64,000 nucleotides of DNA from Paraescarpia echinospica (taxonomy: Eukaryota; Annelida; Polychaeta; Sabellida; Siboglinidae): contig CM034534.1 of NCBI GenBank assembly GCA_020002185.1, positions 12,825,810-12,889,809 on the forward strand. The letters run 5' to 3'. A program made the position numbers and the translations under genes. Numbering within the stretch: position 1 is the stretch's first letter; every line of letters begins with the position of its first letter. A model generated the notes under the pieces. It did not search any database. It was given only the letters and a program-made list of their open reading frames with translations, and was not told the DNA's origin. Positions 47,101 through 62,100 of this stretch are shown in pieces.

Positions 47101-50100
47101 TGCACAAACTAGCAACCTCCCGACTAACAAGACTTGTTCGGGTCATTGTCGACCATGCTGCCATAACCTTGACCTACCAATGCAACAGAGTCACGTGACA
47201 CAAACGGTTCAAGGGCATCTCCAACAAGTCGGTGAAGAATCGTGTTTGTATGATTGGCTTCTTTGCCACCTTTCAACAGTAATCCGTTGCCGCTCGCTAT
47301 AGCCAGTGCTGCCACCTACAGGGAAATAAACAACAGGTTCCATTCGCAATCACTGTTTCAGAGTTCAAAGGTCATTTTGCTTAAAAGTCAATCTCGTTTA
47401 TAAATAACAATGGATATCTGGAAATATCTCATTTTAATATTGATATGTACACATAACAGATACTTAGTTACTGAAAAATATGTTTGAAAGGAGCATAAGG
47501 AATATTAAACATTGCGATCCAACAGCAGCTTTTGTGTTGTAGGCGATTTGACCCATTGCGCTAATTGTGTGACCCAACCTATATGCCCATATAACTCAAA
47601 CTGTGATTCCGTGCATGGAAATAACACATCATGTCATCTGGAGTGGAGGACGTAATTATTTATTTTTAGTGCGATCACACAACATATTTTGAAACTAGCG
47701 TTAATATGAAAAAGTTTTCAAATTTAGGTCATAACAATCATCATCCTTGATTACCCCAGGAAAACATTGTTTGTGTGTATATAGCGCCATCTGGAGGACT
47801 GGCAATTTTTACTAGTTTATATAAAAATAAAATTTACATATACCTGAGGTAGACAATCTGGGCGGGCCTCGAATATGACCAGCAGTACTCCGATTGGCAC
47901 GGTGACCTGCTTCAGAACGAGGCCTTCTGCCAACTTTGTTCGGCGCAAGATGCGCCCAACATTCTCATGGGAAGACTCTGCGATCTGTCGCAGCCCAGTG
48001 GCCAGACTCTCCAGCTTACTGGTCGTCAGAATGAGGCGGGCGATCATTGGTGCTGCGAGACCTGTCACAAAGACAAGCACACTAGAGGGAGCCACCAGTA
48101 GGGCATCACTGTGAGAACTCTCGCAGACATACCCACTGGGGGGGGGCAGCAATGGGGCTGATGAGGTGAAAGCCTAAAGCAATCCACATCTGAGGATTGG
48201 GGACTTGACCTGTCACCTGTTAAAGGACTATTTGAATGTTCAAAATGATATATTGTGGTATATTCTGAAGAATTCCAACTTATGCGTTGATGATAGGAGA
48301 AACAAGAACTACTTGTTAGCATGCCATGAAACAGCAGTGTTATTGTAAATTTGAAAAAAACATCTTGTAAAACAATTTCGTTCATTCAACCTAGGTGAAG
48401 CGGAACGTCATTTTTACTTTTTTTTTACAATATACTGATATCCCATGTCCATATCGAAATGTCATATCGCAGGCTAGTTGGAGCCAGTAGAAGGGACTTC
48501 CCAGAAGAAAATGGTAATAGAGAGAGAGGATGTGCTTAGGTCTTAGGTGATTTACTCCAAACAGCCCAAACTTGAGCTAATGCAGGAGTTTTTGGTGCAT
48601 GTTTGTGTGCATGCGTTGTGGGTAGTTTGTTTGTTTATTTTATAGGCACAAAGGAGGTTCATGATTGCTGTTTGAAATGCTGTTGGGTTTTCTAGTTCAG
48701 TAAATTGTGGTGGGATCATATTCCAGATTTGAACTGCTCAGGGGTAGAAAGAGAACACCGTTGCATTGATGGGGCACCTAGGGGCTACATAGTGGCCACG
48801 GTTTTTTGACTGTGTTAGTAGACCTGGTGGGGGTGTGATGTTGATTATGTTACTTAATATTTTGTAAAATGTCATGGCTTGTTTGATAAGTGCTCAAGGT
48901 ATGATTCCACAAAGGTGTGGGCAACAATGGGATGAACTATTAGTATTAGGTACGCTCTAGCTTACATCCATCTGTGGAGCAAAGCATCAGTTATCATCAT
49001 TAGAGAATTCAGATTTAAAACCCATTCATAGTGGCGCCATCTGGAGTCACTAACCAGTATACAGTTTCCATATTGCTCCGAAACATGGAAAAGAAAATAC
49101 ATCATTTTGTAAGTAAACAATTTGAAAAACTACCTCTGAGTTTTTTTAAATTGATAGTTCAGAGGTTACTTGTCCAAGAAGGCGTGAACTTGTCCATGAA
49201 GGTGTGAACATGGGAAGAGGAGAGTGGATCGCAGTGTCTGGAAGGTGATACACTTACAATACAACAAACTTAGTGTAGTAATATACAGACTTTTGAGAGC
49301 ATCCCTCACTGTGGACTATCGAGAAATAGGAGAGCAACCACGAGACAGTCGACTGTATACCTGAGGTGCGTGCTGCTTCAAGGTCCTTCTTGTTCGCAGC
49401 AAAGATCTCGTTCTGGTTGTCAATGAGCAGGTCGGCCAGTCTATAGATGATGCTAGCTCGGTCGCCTGTACTCAAGGCCTGGAGAGCTCGACCACCATCC
49501 CGCGCTGAAACAATGAACGGTTGACGTTAATAATAAATAAATGACTTCTTCAGTGCCAATATCCTCGGAGAATTCAAGCTCAGAGATGCAACAAAACCAA
49601 CGGATTTAGCATTCTCATACTCGTGTGCAGTGCGAAAGTCGTCAACAAATGGATGGACGTGCTAAGAAGCTAGGGAGGATACGCGATATTGTTGCATTCT
49701 GAGTGTAAACTACCCTGCGTTTAAGTTGCATTCTTAGTTAAAATTACCATTTAAAACTACATATAAGAAAGTGTATGTACATCAAGAATATTTACTTATT
49801 GATCATACTTGCTACCACATGTCATTTTGGCATTTTGTATAGCCTATTATTCAATAAATTGTGCTTCTGCTAAACTACCGGTCGTCATGTCCAGGCAGCA
49901 GAGTAATAAACGTGTGGCATAAAGATATAATATTCCGTCTTTTGCATTGTTTTATATTAAAATTGCAATTGTGAAAAAGGTTTATCTGAAGTTGAGGAAA
50001 GTGATGTGTAGTTTATATGAAGTTGAGGAAAGTGATGTGTAGTTTATATGAAGTTGAGGAAAGTGATGTGTAGTTTATATGAAGTTGAGGAAAGTGATGT

Positions 50101-53100
50101 ATAGTTTATATGAAGTTGAGGAAAGTGATGTATAGTTTATATGAAGTTGAGGAAAGTGATGTATAGTTTATATGAAGTTGAGGAAAGTGATGTGTAGTTT
50201 ATATGAAGTTGAGGAAAGTGATGTATAGTTTATATGAAGTTGAGGAAAGTGAAGTTGAGGAAAGTATAGTTTATATGAAGTTGAGGAAAGTGATGTATAG
50301 TTTATATGAAGTTGAGGAAAGTGATGTGTAGTTTATATGAAGTTGAGGAAAGTGATGTGTATTTATATGAAGTTGAGGTTTATAAAGTGATGTATAGTTT
50401 ATATGAAGTTGAGGAAAGTGATGTGTAGTTTATATGAAGTTGAGGAAAGTGATGTATAGTTTATATGAAGTTGAGGAAAGTGATGTGTAGTTTATATGAA
50501 GTTGAGGAAAGTGATGTGTAGTTTATATGAAGTTGAGGAAAGTGATGTGTAGTTTATATGAAGTTGAGGAAAGTGATGTATAGTTTATATGAAATTGAGG
50601 AAAGTGATGTATAGTTTATATGAAGTTGAGGAAAGTGATGTGTAGTTTATATGAAGTTGAGGAAAGTGATGTATAGTTTATATGAAGTTCAGGAAAGTGA
50701 TGTGTAGTTTATATGAAATTGAGGAAAGTGATGTATAGTTTATATGAAGTTGAGGAAAGTGATGTGTAGTTTATATGAAGTTGAGGAAAGTGATGTATAG
50801 TTTATCTGAAGTTGAGGAAAGTGATGTATAGTTTATGTGAAGTTGAGGAAAGTGATGTGTAGTTTATATGAAGTTGAGGAAAGTGATGTATAGTTTATAT
50901 GAAGTTGAGGAAAGTGATGTATAGTTTGTATGAAGTTGAGGAAAGTGATGTATAGTTTATATGAAGTTGAGGAAAGTGATGTATAGTTTATATGAAGTTG
51001 AGGAAAGTGATGTGTAGTTTATATGAAGTTGAGGAAAGTTATGTGTAGTTTATATAAAGTTGAGGAAAGTGATGTATAGTTTATCTGAAGTTGAGGATAG
51101 TGATGTGTAGTTTATATGAAGTTGAGGAAAGTGATGTATAGTTTATATGAAGTTGAGGAAAGTGATGTATAGTTTATATGAAGTTGAGGAGAGTGATGTA
51201 TAGTTTATATGAAGTTGAGGAAAGTGATGTATAGTTTATATGAAGTTGAGGAAAGTGATGTATAGTTTATCTGAAGTTGAGGAAAGTGATGTGTAGTTTA
51301 TATGAAGTTGAGGAAAGTGTTGTATAGTTTATATGAAGTTGAGGAAAGTGATGTATAGTTTATATGAAGTTGAGGAAAGTGATGTGTAGGTTATATCAAG
51401 TTGAGGAAAGTGATGTATAGTTTATATGAAGTTGAGGAAAGTGATGTGTAGTTTATATGAATTTGAGGAAAGTGATGTATAGTTTATATGAAGTTGAGGA
51501 AAGTGATGTATAGTTTATATGAAGTTGAGGAAAGTGATGTGTAGTTTATCTGAAGTTGAGGAAAGTGATGTGTAGTTTATATGAAGTTGAGGAAAGTGAT
51601 GTGTAGTTTATATGAAGTTGAGGAAAGTGATGTGTAGTTTATATGAAGTTGAGGAAAGTGATGTGTAGTTTATATGAAGTTGAGGAAAGTGATGTATAGT
51701 TTATATGAAGTTGAGGAAAGTGATGTGTAGTTTATATGAAGTTGAGGAAAGTGATGTAGTTTATCTGAAGTTGAGGAAAGTGATGTGTAGTTTATATGAA
51801 GTTGAGGAAAGTGATGTATACTTTATATGAAGTTGAGGAAAGTGATGTATAGTTTATATGAAGTTGAGGAAAGTTATGTATAGTTTATATGAAGTTGAGG
51901 AAAGTGATGTGTAGTTTATATGAAGTTGAGGAAAGTGATGTATAGTTTATATGAAGTTGAGGAAAGTGATGTGTAGTTTATATGAAGTTGAGGAAAGTGA
52001 TGTGTAGTTTATATGAAGTTGAGGAAAGTGATGTGTAGTTTATATGAAGTTGAGGAAAGTGATGTATAGTTTATATGAAATTGAGGAAAGTGATGTATAG
52101 TTTATATGAAGTTGAGGAAAGTGATGTGTAGTTTATATGAAGTTGAGGAAAGTGATGTATAGTTTATATGAAGTTCAGGAAAGTGATGTGTAGTTTATAT
52201 GAAATTGAGGAAAGTGATGTATAGTTTATATGAAGTTGAGGAAAGTGATGTGTAGTTTATATGAAGTTGAGGAAAGTGATGTATAGTTTATCTGAAGTTG
52301 AGGAAAGTGATGTATAGTTTATGTGAAGTTGAGGAAAGTGATGTGTAGTTTATATGAAGTTGAGGAAAGTGATGTATAGTTTATATGAAGTTGAGGAAAG
52401 TGATGTATAGTTTGTATGAAGTTGAGGAAAGTGATGTATAGTTTATATGAAGTTGAGGAAAGTGATGTATAGTTTATATGAAGTTGAGGAAAGTGATGTG
52501 TAGTTTATATGAAGTTGAGGAAAGTGATGTGTAGTTTATATGAAGTTGAGGAAAGTGATGTATAGTTTATCTGAAGTTGAGGATAGTGATGTGTAGTTTA
52601 TATGAAGTTGAGGAAAGTGATGTATAGTTTATATGAAGTTGAGGAAAGTGATGTATAGTTTATATGAAGTTGAGGAGAGTGATGTATAGTTTATATGAAG
52701 TTGAGGAAAGTGATGTATAGTTTATATGAAGTTGAGGAAAGTGATGTATAGTTTATATGAAGTTGAGGAAAGTGATGTGTAGTTTATATGAAGTTGAGGA
52801 AAGTGATGTGTAGTTTATATGAAGTTGAGGAAAGTGATGTATAGTTTATATGAAGTTGAGGAAAGTGATGTATAGTTTATATGAAGTTGAGGAAAGTGAT
52901 GTGTAGTTTATATCAAGTTGAGGAAAGTGATGTATAGTTTATATGAAGTTGAGGAAAGTGATGTGTAGTTTATATGAAGTTGAGGAAAGTGATGTGTAGT
53001 TTATATGAAGTTGAGGAAAGTGATGTATAGTTTATATGAAGTTGAGGAAAGTGATGTGTAGTTTATATGAAGTTGAGGAAAGTGATGTGTAGTTTATATG

Positions 53101-56100
53101 AAGTTGAGGAAAGTGATGTATAGTTTATATGAAGTTGAGGAAAGTGGTGTATAGTTTATATGAAGTTGAAGAAAGTGATGTATAGTTTATATGAAGTTGA
53201 GGAAAGTGATGTGTAGTTTATATGAAGTTGAGGAAAATGATGTATAGTTTATATGAAGTTGAGGAAAGTGATGTATAGTTTATATGAAGTTGAGGAAAGT
53301 GATGTATAGTTTATATGAAGTTGAGGAAAGTGATGTATAGTTTATATGAAGTTGAGGAAAGTGATGTATAGTTTATATGAAGTTGAGGAAAGTGATGTGT
53401 AGTTTATATGAAGTTGAAGAAAGTGATGTATAGTTTTTGAGGTATTGTGATTCACTGGACATTTTTTTTCAAAACATGGACGGTCTCAGAATGCATCTTT
53501 AAATGCATTGGCCAAATCAGCCCCTCGCTGTACTGGCTGTCATTCCATCTTCTTCTATCTAGACCACATTGCCAGTGTCATGTATGATTTGGTTATTCTA
53601 CCCCTTATATAACCGTCCTTTTTTTGTTTTTAGCCCTATAGATGTCAAGCCAGCCAACAAAAATTACCAACAAGTTTTTAAAAGCTAAACCTTTACATGA
53701 TGTCTCCAAAAATTGTAATTTGTTCACCAACTCCATTTACGTTTTCACCGATTCCAACTACCAAAACTTTTAAAACTTAATATTAATTTATTCCAATTCC
53801 AGAATTGGTACTGGCGTTTCAATTCCAATAACAATGTAATTGACCCTTATACTGGTTGGGGTCTAACACTACTATTCCACATTCCACATCACTGACCATT
53901 GGCTGCCTGTTCCTCCACTGGGGTTCCAGTCGCCTTCGCTGCGGTGAAGAAGGTTCCGACCTTCCTCCCGTGGACTATGTCCAAGATGGTGTTATCAGCG
54001 AAGCCATCGGCGATGACCACCGAGACGTCATGCTCCAATGCCCACGTGGCAGCCTTCACCTAGTGTTGGACAACGACACTACAACTGTGATTCAGAGGAA
54101 ACGACTCGAGGTTTCTTTACCTATATTGTTATACTCAGATAATTCTTACTGACATTGTTTTTGTATAGCTGTTACCCCACTTTTTCCCACCTGCCTTGAT
54201 TTTTATCACACTACTTTTTATCTGCACTGTTTTATCCGTCTATTTTTACATGTTTTATCTGCATTATTTTTACTGATCTCTTTTGTACTTTAATTTTTTA
54301 TATTGCTTTTCATTTGCATTGTTTTGTTTGTGTTTTTACCCACTTTTTAACCAGCATTATTTTACCTACTTGATTTTTACCTGCCTTGTTTTATTTACTT
54401 ATTAGCAAGTAGATAGTTTTTTACCATACAGAAAGGTAACGACAAATCCTTGTATTATATGTAATGACAAACCCTCTAGGCAATGGTCACATAATTTCGC
54501 AATGTCCAATAAGCATAACACAGGGGGGTTTTGTCATCATCACAAATCACGGTGAAAATAAATTGCTAGTGACGCCAAGCAAAAGAAACATGTTACTGCA
54601 AATTGACACTAATAGTAATTCTGGATTGTAAAATATGCAAGTCCCATGTGACAAATTTGTGGGGGACCAGCGGTTGAGTGTTAAACACATTTTTTGGACT
54701 TTGCAAGCTCACGGGACCATCCCCAAACCAATTTCAAGAGAAGACAAATCAAACCCAAAACATTAAATCTCCCACGAACCTTGGAGTCCATTCCTCCGAG
54801 CCCAACCCTAGATTTCTTCCCATAAGTCACCTCACTGCCACACTGTGAGGGGGAGTATGTGGACAGAAGTCGTGCCCCCTGTGTGCCAGGGGGCTGGTTG
54901 TAGAGCCCCTTCACGTCCGACAGCAGGACTATGAGGTGGGCCTTCAGTTCGACTCCGAGTCGGGCAGCGAGACTGTCGTTGTCCTGCACACTAATAACCT
55001 GCGTGGACACAAGGTGGAGGTTAATGTTGGGAACCAGTCTGGTTTTCATAATCGGTCATCAGTTTGACGTCGCGGATTGCATTCATCACACACCAAATTT
55101 TGCGCGTGATAATGGTTATATTAAATCAATTACATTTCTATTGTTGCATGACATCTCATAAATCAAACATTCTCGCATACAGTTGTCACTTTAAAAACTT
55201 GTCTTTGTCATAAAACAAACTATTTTGAGACCAGAATATAAAAAAAATACGACAGAATATCTTAACCACCCATGTGTTTGGCATCCACTTTTTGATGGCT
55301 TGATGGAGTTCTTGCTAGGCAACAGGTCACGTGATGGACAGGTCAATTATCAGTTTTCTAATCAATTTGTGGGCTGCCATTCTAAGAAAAGTTTGATCGC
55401 TAGGTAGACGTCAACGTAAACGTATTTAATGAAAATACACACCTGTTCATAGAAAACTTATTGAATGGCCCGTGATGTTTATACATAATGCATTGGATCT
55501 TCCATTATTGTGACATTTTTGAACACGCCGTAAATGTAGCGGTTTTGAACAATGCTAACGTTTTTTTTTATAAAAATGAAACACATTTTATTAAGTCTTA
55601 ATATCCAATAATCACATTTAACAACATAATTAGCTACCATCTGATACATGTATAAACATTTACCACACCACAAATCACACTTCCATAACTTTAAATTGTT
55701 TAATTTAAAAATGATTTTTTTTACCAAATTCACGTTCTGGCATTTGAGTAGGCAGATTTCCAGGTGTGATTGTAGAAAGAGGTGACAGTAAAATGGAAGA
55801 TTTCTAGTTGATTTGAGTAAGCAGAAGGATATTTGGTAGCAATTCGCCTGTTTGACCCTTTGTCAGAGTAATGCTTGCCGGCATTATTAAATATTGACGG
55901 TTGTCACACATACAGGCATTTTACGAGAGCTAGAAATATTAGGTTTTGACTAAATTCGACCAGCATGTCAATGAGATGATGGTAACAGCAGGTGAGAAGT
56001 TTAAGAATTTTGGAGGTCACGTTTTCTTATAATCAGACAAAACATTAACATGGTCGCCAATGGGAAAACTAACTGTATCATAAGCCCTTAAACCCTCATA

Positions 56101-59100
56101 TCGAACCCACAGTTGCCCTACCCCTGCCAAGTCTATGTCGGCCTCGGGAGGAGGTGCCACTGCATCATTTGCATTGATGATGGGAATGATGTTGAGTTTC
56201 ATGAGTTCTTGAAGCGTTGATCGTAGATTGATTCGACTTGTCTCATTGTTGAAGTCCGGCTTTGTTACAAGAATCTACAAAAATAAACACATGGGAAATG
56301 CAAAATATGATAAAATGGGATGTTTTATTATATATTAAAATTCCTTATTACTGTTTTATGTTTATACCAGCCTAACAAAGTGGTGTGTGCTGGCACAGTG
56401 TTTAAAGTTTCGGACTCGCAATCAAAAGATTCCAGGTTTGATTCCTTTTGCTGCTGTTTTGATCCTTGGGCCAATTCTTCACTCTACGTTGCTCCAGTTC
56501 ACTCAGCAGTACGAATGAGTACCTGGCTACAGACAGTGGTTAATATTTGTGTACCAATTGTCTTTGTGCATTAATTGCAGCATAGCTGAAAGCTTCCAAT
56601 AGAAGTCGAGAAGGTGTCCGATTGAACAGGTATGCAAGGATGTGAAGTGTAAAGTGCTTTGAACATCCTAATGATACAGAGGTATATAGGAACTTCATCA
56701 TGAATGAAAACATCACTGAGATTTAACAAGATTTAACAAGATTTAACAAGATTGCCATCCAGAAAATTACTCTGGATGGCAGGTGGACAAGGAAGCCTTT
56801 TGGCTTATCGAGAGTCCAATATTTTTTATCTACATGTATCCCGCCTTTTTAAGGTGTGTGTCGATTTTATTTTTAAACATATTCACGCTACTAGCACCAA
56901 CACAATCAGGAGATAATCTGTTCCATTCATTTACAGTCCTTTGTGAGAATGAGAACTTTCTTATATCTAATCTACACTGCTCCTTTACTAATGTAGCTTC
57001 ATGTCCTCTGGTCCTTCTATTTTTCTTAACTGAGAAAAAAATGTTTCTATCAATATTTTCATAACCATTCAATATTTTAAACACTTCTATGTGATCTCCT
57101 CTCAATCTCCTGGTCTCTAATGTTGTTAAACCACATTCTTTTAGGCGTATTTCGTAACCAAGATCCCTCAGATTTGGTATCATTTTAGTCGCTCTCCTCT
57201 GTACTCTTTCTAGCATATCTATGTCCTTCTTGCGATATGGCCTCCATGCTTGTATACAATATTCTAAATGAGGCCTCACTATTGTTTTGTACAGCGGTAC
57301 TATTAATTCTTTTTTCTTATACGCTATATTTCGCCTAATTAATCCAAGGATTTGATTTCCCTTTGACGCTGCAATTCCGCACTGTTCTGAAACCTTCATA
57401 TCAGCACTAATGGTTAACCCTAAGTCCTTTTCTTTTACAGTAGTACTTAGAACAGTACTCCCCATTTTATATTTTACCTCTTCATTCCCATGACCTGTGT
57501 GGAGGCATTTACATTTCCCAAAATTGAACAGCATTTGCCACTTTTCAGACCATTTGATCAACCTATCAAGATCATCTTGTAAATGCTGTCTGTCTCCATC
57601 ACTTTTAATCCTTCTAAACACTTTTGTATCATCCGCAAATTTTAACACCTTGCTTGTTATATCATCGTCCAAATCGTTGATATATATTAAGAATAATATA
57701 GGTCCTAGTACTGATCCCTGTGGTACCCCACTCAATACCGATTTCCAGTTTGAAGCCTCCCCATCAACTACTACACGTTGTCTTCTGTCATTCAGCCATT
57801 TTTCTATCCAGTTTATTATACCATTTCCTATGCCATGGGCCTTTAGCTTAAGGAGTAATCTTTGATGTGGTACTTTGTCGAAAGCTTTTTGAAAATCTAA
57901 ATAGATGATATCTACTGGTGATCCCTCATCTACCCACCTAGTGATGTCTTCCAAAAAACATAACATATTTGTTAAGCATGACCTCGCTTTTAAAAACCCA
58001 TGTTGAGATGGGTTTATCAAGTTATGTTTAACAAGAAAATCCACCATGTGATCTTTAATTAGTCTTTCTAATAATTTGCAATTCACTGATGTTAAACTCA
58101 CTGGTCTATAGTTCTCTGACTTGTTTCTCGAACCTTTTTTAAATAACGGTATAATGTTTGCCTCTTTCCATTCTAAAGGAACCACTCCCTCTTCTAATGA
58201 CAAATTGAAAACTGTTGCAAGCGGAGATGATCCAATTAAATGCGACAAGTGTAGCCAAAGCAATTAACAGGCATGTAGTGAAGAGAATATCGTCACCAAC
58301 ATGAGCACTAATGAAGAAACGACAAGAAATGGTGGATAACGGCGACCGTAAAAAACAAACAGAATACGCAGATATATGCAAGACCATCAAAAAGAAAGTG
58401 AAGGAGGACATCAGAAAGTACAAACAAGACATTATACGAGAAATGATTATGTCATCAAAGAGCCTGAGGAAAGCAAGAAGAACACAGGCATTAGGCTGAG
58501 ACAGATTGATTACAATTCTAGACAAGCACGGTAAAGAAATATAAGACCAAGATATGATCAAGGAATGAATAGAGGAATTCTACACCGAGCTATACAACAG
58601 TAAACAGAGTACCATAATTCACACTGACCCGAAAGAAGTACCAGAGATAACACCATGGGAGGTGGAAGCAGTGCTAAGAGATATGAAGAATGAATGAGAA
58701 GACATCAGGCAACGACCATGTAAACATTGAAACATTAAAAGCAAGAGAAGATACCATCTCGAAGATACTAGCTAAGCTGTATACTAAATGCTTATCACAA
58801 AGACGAATACCCATCACTTGGAAGAATGCAAAGATGGTGATAATCTTCAAGAAGGGAAATAAGAAAGACTTAAAGAACTACAGACCGATATGTCTGTTAT
58901 CAAACATCTACAAAATACTCACAAAGATACTAATGAAAACCAGCCATGAGAGCAAGCAGAATTCAGAAGCAGGTACTCAGTGACAGACCACATATACATA
59001 AACCAACTGAAAGAGAAGTGCCGAGAATATAATATCCCACTCTTCATTGCTTTCGTCGACTACTAGAAGGCTTTCGACTCAGTGCAAACTCAAGCAATAC

Positions 59101-62100
59101 TGACCTCCCTTCAAGAACAGGAGATAGAAGATTAGTACATTAATCTCTTGTAAAACATCTACACCAACAGCTCGGTGACAGTCCACCTACACAAAGAGAG
59201 CAACAAGATCAAGATCAAGAGAGGAGTACGACAAGGTGACACCATATCACCCAAGTTGTTCACGGCAATACTCGAAAGCACATTCCGAAGACTGACCCTG
59301 GAAATCTGAGGCTTGAGGATAGACGGAGAATATCTCAGCCATCTTCCTCTTGCTGACGACATACTCATATGTGCTACTACACCGCAAGAACTACAAAACA
59401 TGCTGCAGGAGTTAGATGGTGAAAGTAAAAAACAAGGTCTAAAGATGAACATCTTGAAGACAAAAGTGATGCTAGATAATTACTCACCAATATAAATCAG
59501 ATAGAGAACGTTGAAAGCTATGTCTATCCAGAACAGCGATACAGTATTAGAGACAAAAACAAAGACAAGGAGATTCAAAGAAGGATCACCGCCGGCTGGA
59601 CAGCATTCGCCAAACACCGCGACATCTTCAAGGGTAACTTTGGAACCTGCTTGAAGAGACAAGTCTTCAACTCATGTGTACTTTCAGCTATGACATACAG
59701 CGCGGAAACATGGGCACTCTCCATCCAGGCAAAGAACAAGCTAGCAGCCACACAAATAAAGATGGAAAGAAGTATGTTAAACATCACATATAGGGAGAGA
59801 AAAACAAACATCTGGGTAAGGCAGAAGACAAAGGTCATAGACGTGATAGAACAAATCAGAAGACAGAAGTGGACTTGGGCAGGGCACATCAGCAGACTAC
59901 GAGATAACCAATGGACATCGCCTATCACAACCTGGAGACCTTATGAAGGGAAACGATCTAGAGGAAGACCGGCGAGACCGTGGAGAGATGAACTAGACGA
60001 GTACTGGAAGGGCACCATCTGGCAAAGGTTAGCGCAAGACAGGCAGATTTGGAAACGACATGCTCAGGCCTTCGCACAACCACGGGTTACAACGGCTGCA
60101 CAAAGATGATGATGAACATGTCCTAATTAGCATACACAATACAATACACCCCTTTTTAGCAGCACCAGACACCATGACAATGATCTCCAAGGTCAACCTC
60201 CATTGTTGAATCCATCGTTGTAATTTTATTTCTACTAATGTCACAATAGTTTCAAAACTCAGTGATAAAAAAATAATGAAAGGTCCACCTAAATTATCAG
60301 ACTTTACAGTGTTCTGGTATCCTGTTGCTCATATGTGAGATGCATAAATCACTTGTCAGTCATGCCTGCTGAGCTGGCTGTACCCAGGCACACCAGAAAA
60401 TTGGTATGCTTACTGGAATGCAAAATGTGACATATTTGTGAGTCTCAAATAATTGTTGAGCGTACTGTACATTTAACAGAGTGAATGTGGTCTACAGGAC
60501 GATTTGTGGTGTGATAACATGGAGGAAGGAAGAAACAGCATTATATCAAACAAGTTGAAAGAGTCTTCACATAAAACTTTGGTGTAACAAAATGCACTGG
60601 AGATGGTGGCACTGACAGAGCAGACACTACTGGACAATAGACAAAGGTCATAGAACAAATCAGAAGGCAGAAGTGGACCTCAGCACATCAGCAGACTACG
60701 AGATAACCGATGGATATCACATATCACAACCTGGAGACCTTACGAAGGGAAGTGATCTAGAAGAAGACCGGCGAGACGGTGGAGAGACGAACTAGACGAG
60801 TACTGGAAGGGCACCATCTGGCAGATGATAGCGCAAGACAGGCAGATTTGGAAACGACATGCTGAGGCCTTCGCCCAAACACGGGACACTACGGCTGCAC
60901 AATGATGATGATGATATATATGATGATGATGATAAATGAAAACTAATTAACACTTGAAAAGTATGCAAACGGAGCACATATTTGTGTATCAATGTTCAGA
61001 AAAAACATTTATTTAATCAAGTCGTCCACCGCCAATGTTTGAATAAAGTGGCTGTGTGACAATTGAGAATTTGCTCAAATCCAACTATGAATGGGTGAGA
61101 TAAGCTTACTTTTAATTCAATACAAGTTGTAGCTCCAGCACTGAGCTATCCCTTGTGACTGTCTGCCTGTACATCTGAATCCATGCCCTTTGCATGTGTT
61201 TTGAACAGTGTGGAAGTCATACCACTGCAATGGTGCATCGTAACAGGTATCTCGAACAGGTATTTTCATGTTGGTTAAATAATTGCCTGTTCTATACATT
61301 GTTTACTGCTTCCTTAGTGTTACCACACAAAATGTTTATTACAATTCATAGAAGTTCAAAAAACATCCTGCATGTACGCATGATTGTTCTTAAATTTGCA
61401 GAACTGGCCAACATTTCCAAAACAATTTCATAATTCTTACACCAGAGAATACATGCAGAAATTATTTTAAAAATCGCCAGACACTATGCATGCAAAACAA
61501 ATCATTTATTAATAGTATTTGTAGTATTATGCTGCATTGTTTATCATAAATTAATAGTATTTGTAGTATTATGCTGTATTGTTTATCATAAATTAATAGT
61601 ATTTGTAGTATTATGCTGTATTGTTTATCATAAATTAATAGTATTTGTAGTATTATGCTGTATTGTTTATCATAAATTAATAGTATTTGTAGTATTATGC
61701 TGTATTGTTTATCATAAATTAATAGTATTTGTAGTATTATGCTGTATTGTTTATCATAAATTAATAGTATTTGTAGTATTATGCTGTATTGTTTATCATA
61801 AATTAATAGTATTTGTAGTATTATGCTGTATTGTTTATCATAAATTAATAGTATTTGTAGTATTATGCTGTATTGTTTATCATAAATTAATAGTATTTGT
61901 AGTATTATGCTGTATTGTTTATCATAAATTAATGCCTTATTACTATATTGTAATTAGCATAAGCATTTTATTTTAAGGAATTTATTAATAGTTATACAGT
62001 AAAACCTGTCCATAATGGTCATCGTCGGGACTGCGAAAAATTACCGTTATAGGCAGGTTGCCGTTATGGAGTTTCATGACTTGGATACTCACAGTATTAT

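Larger units (their letters stand above)
44798..51200. repeat. large direct duplication, copy B
   Basis: Partner of 37417-43797. It begins immediately after the N gap and continues into the longer version of the 31-bp array, so the right boundary is not sharp. Differences are mostly single bases and homopolymer lengths, plus a cluster of indels at 45430-45730. Confidence 0.97.
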
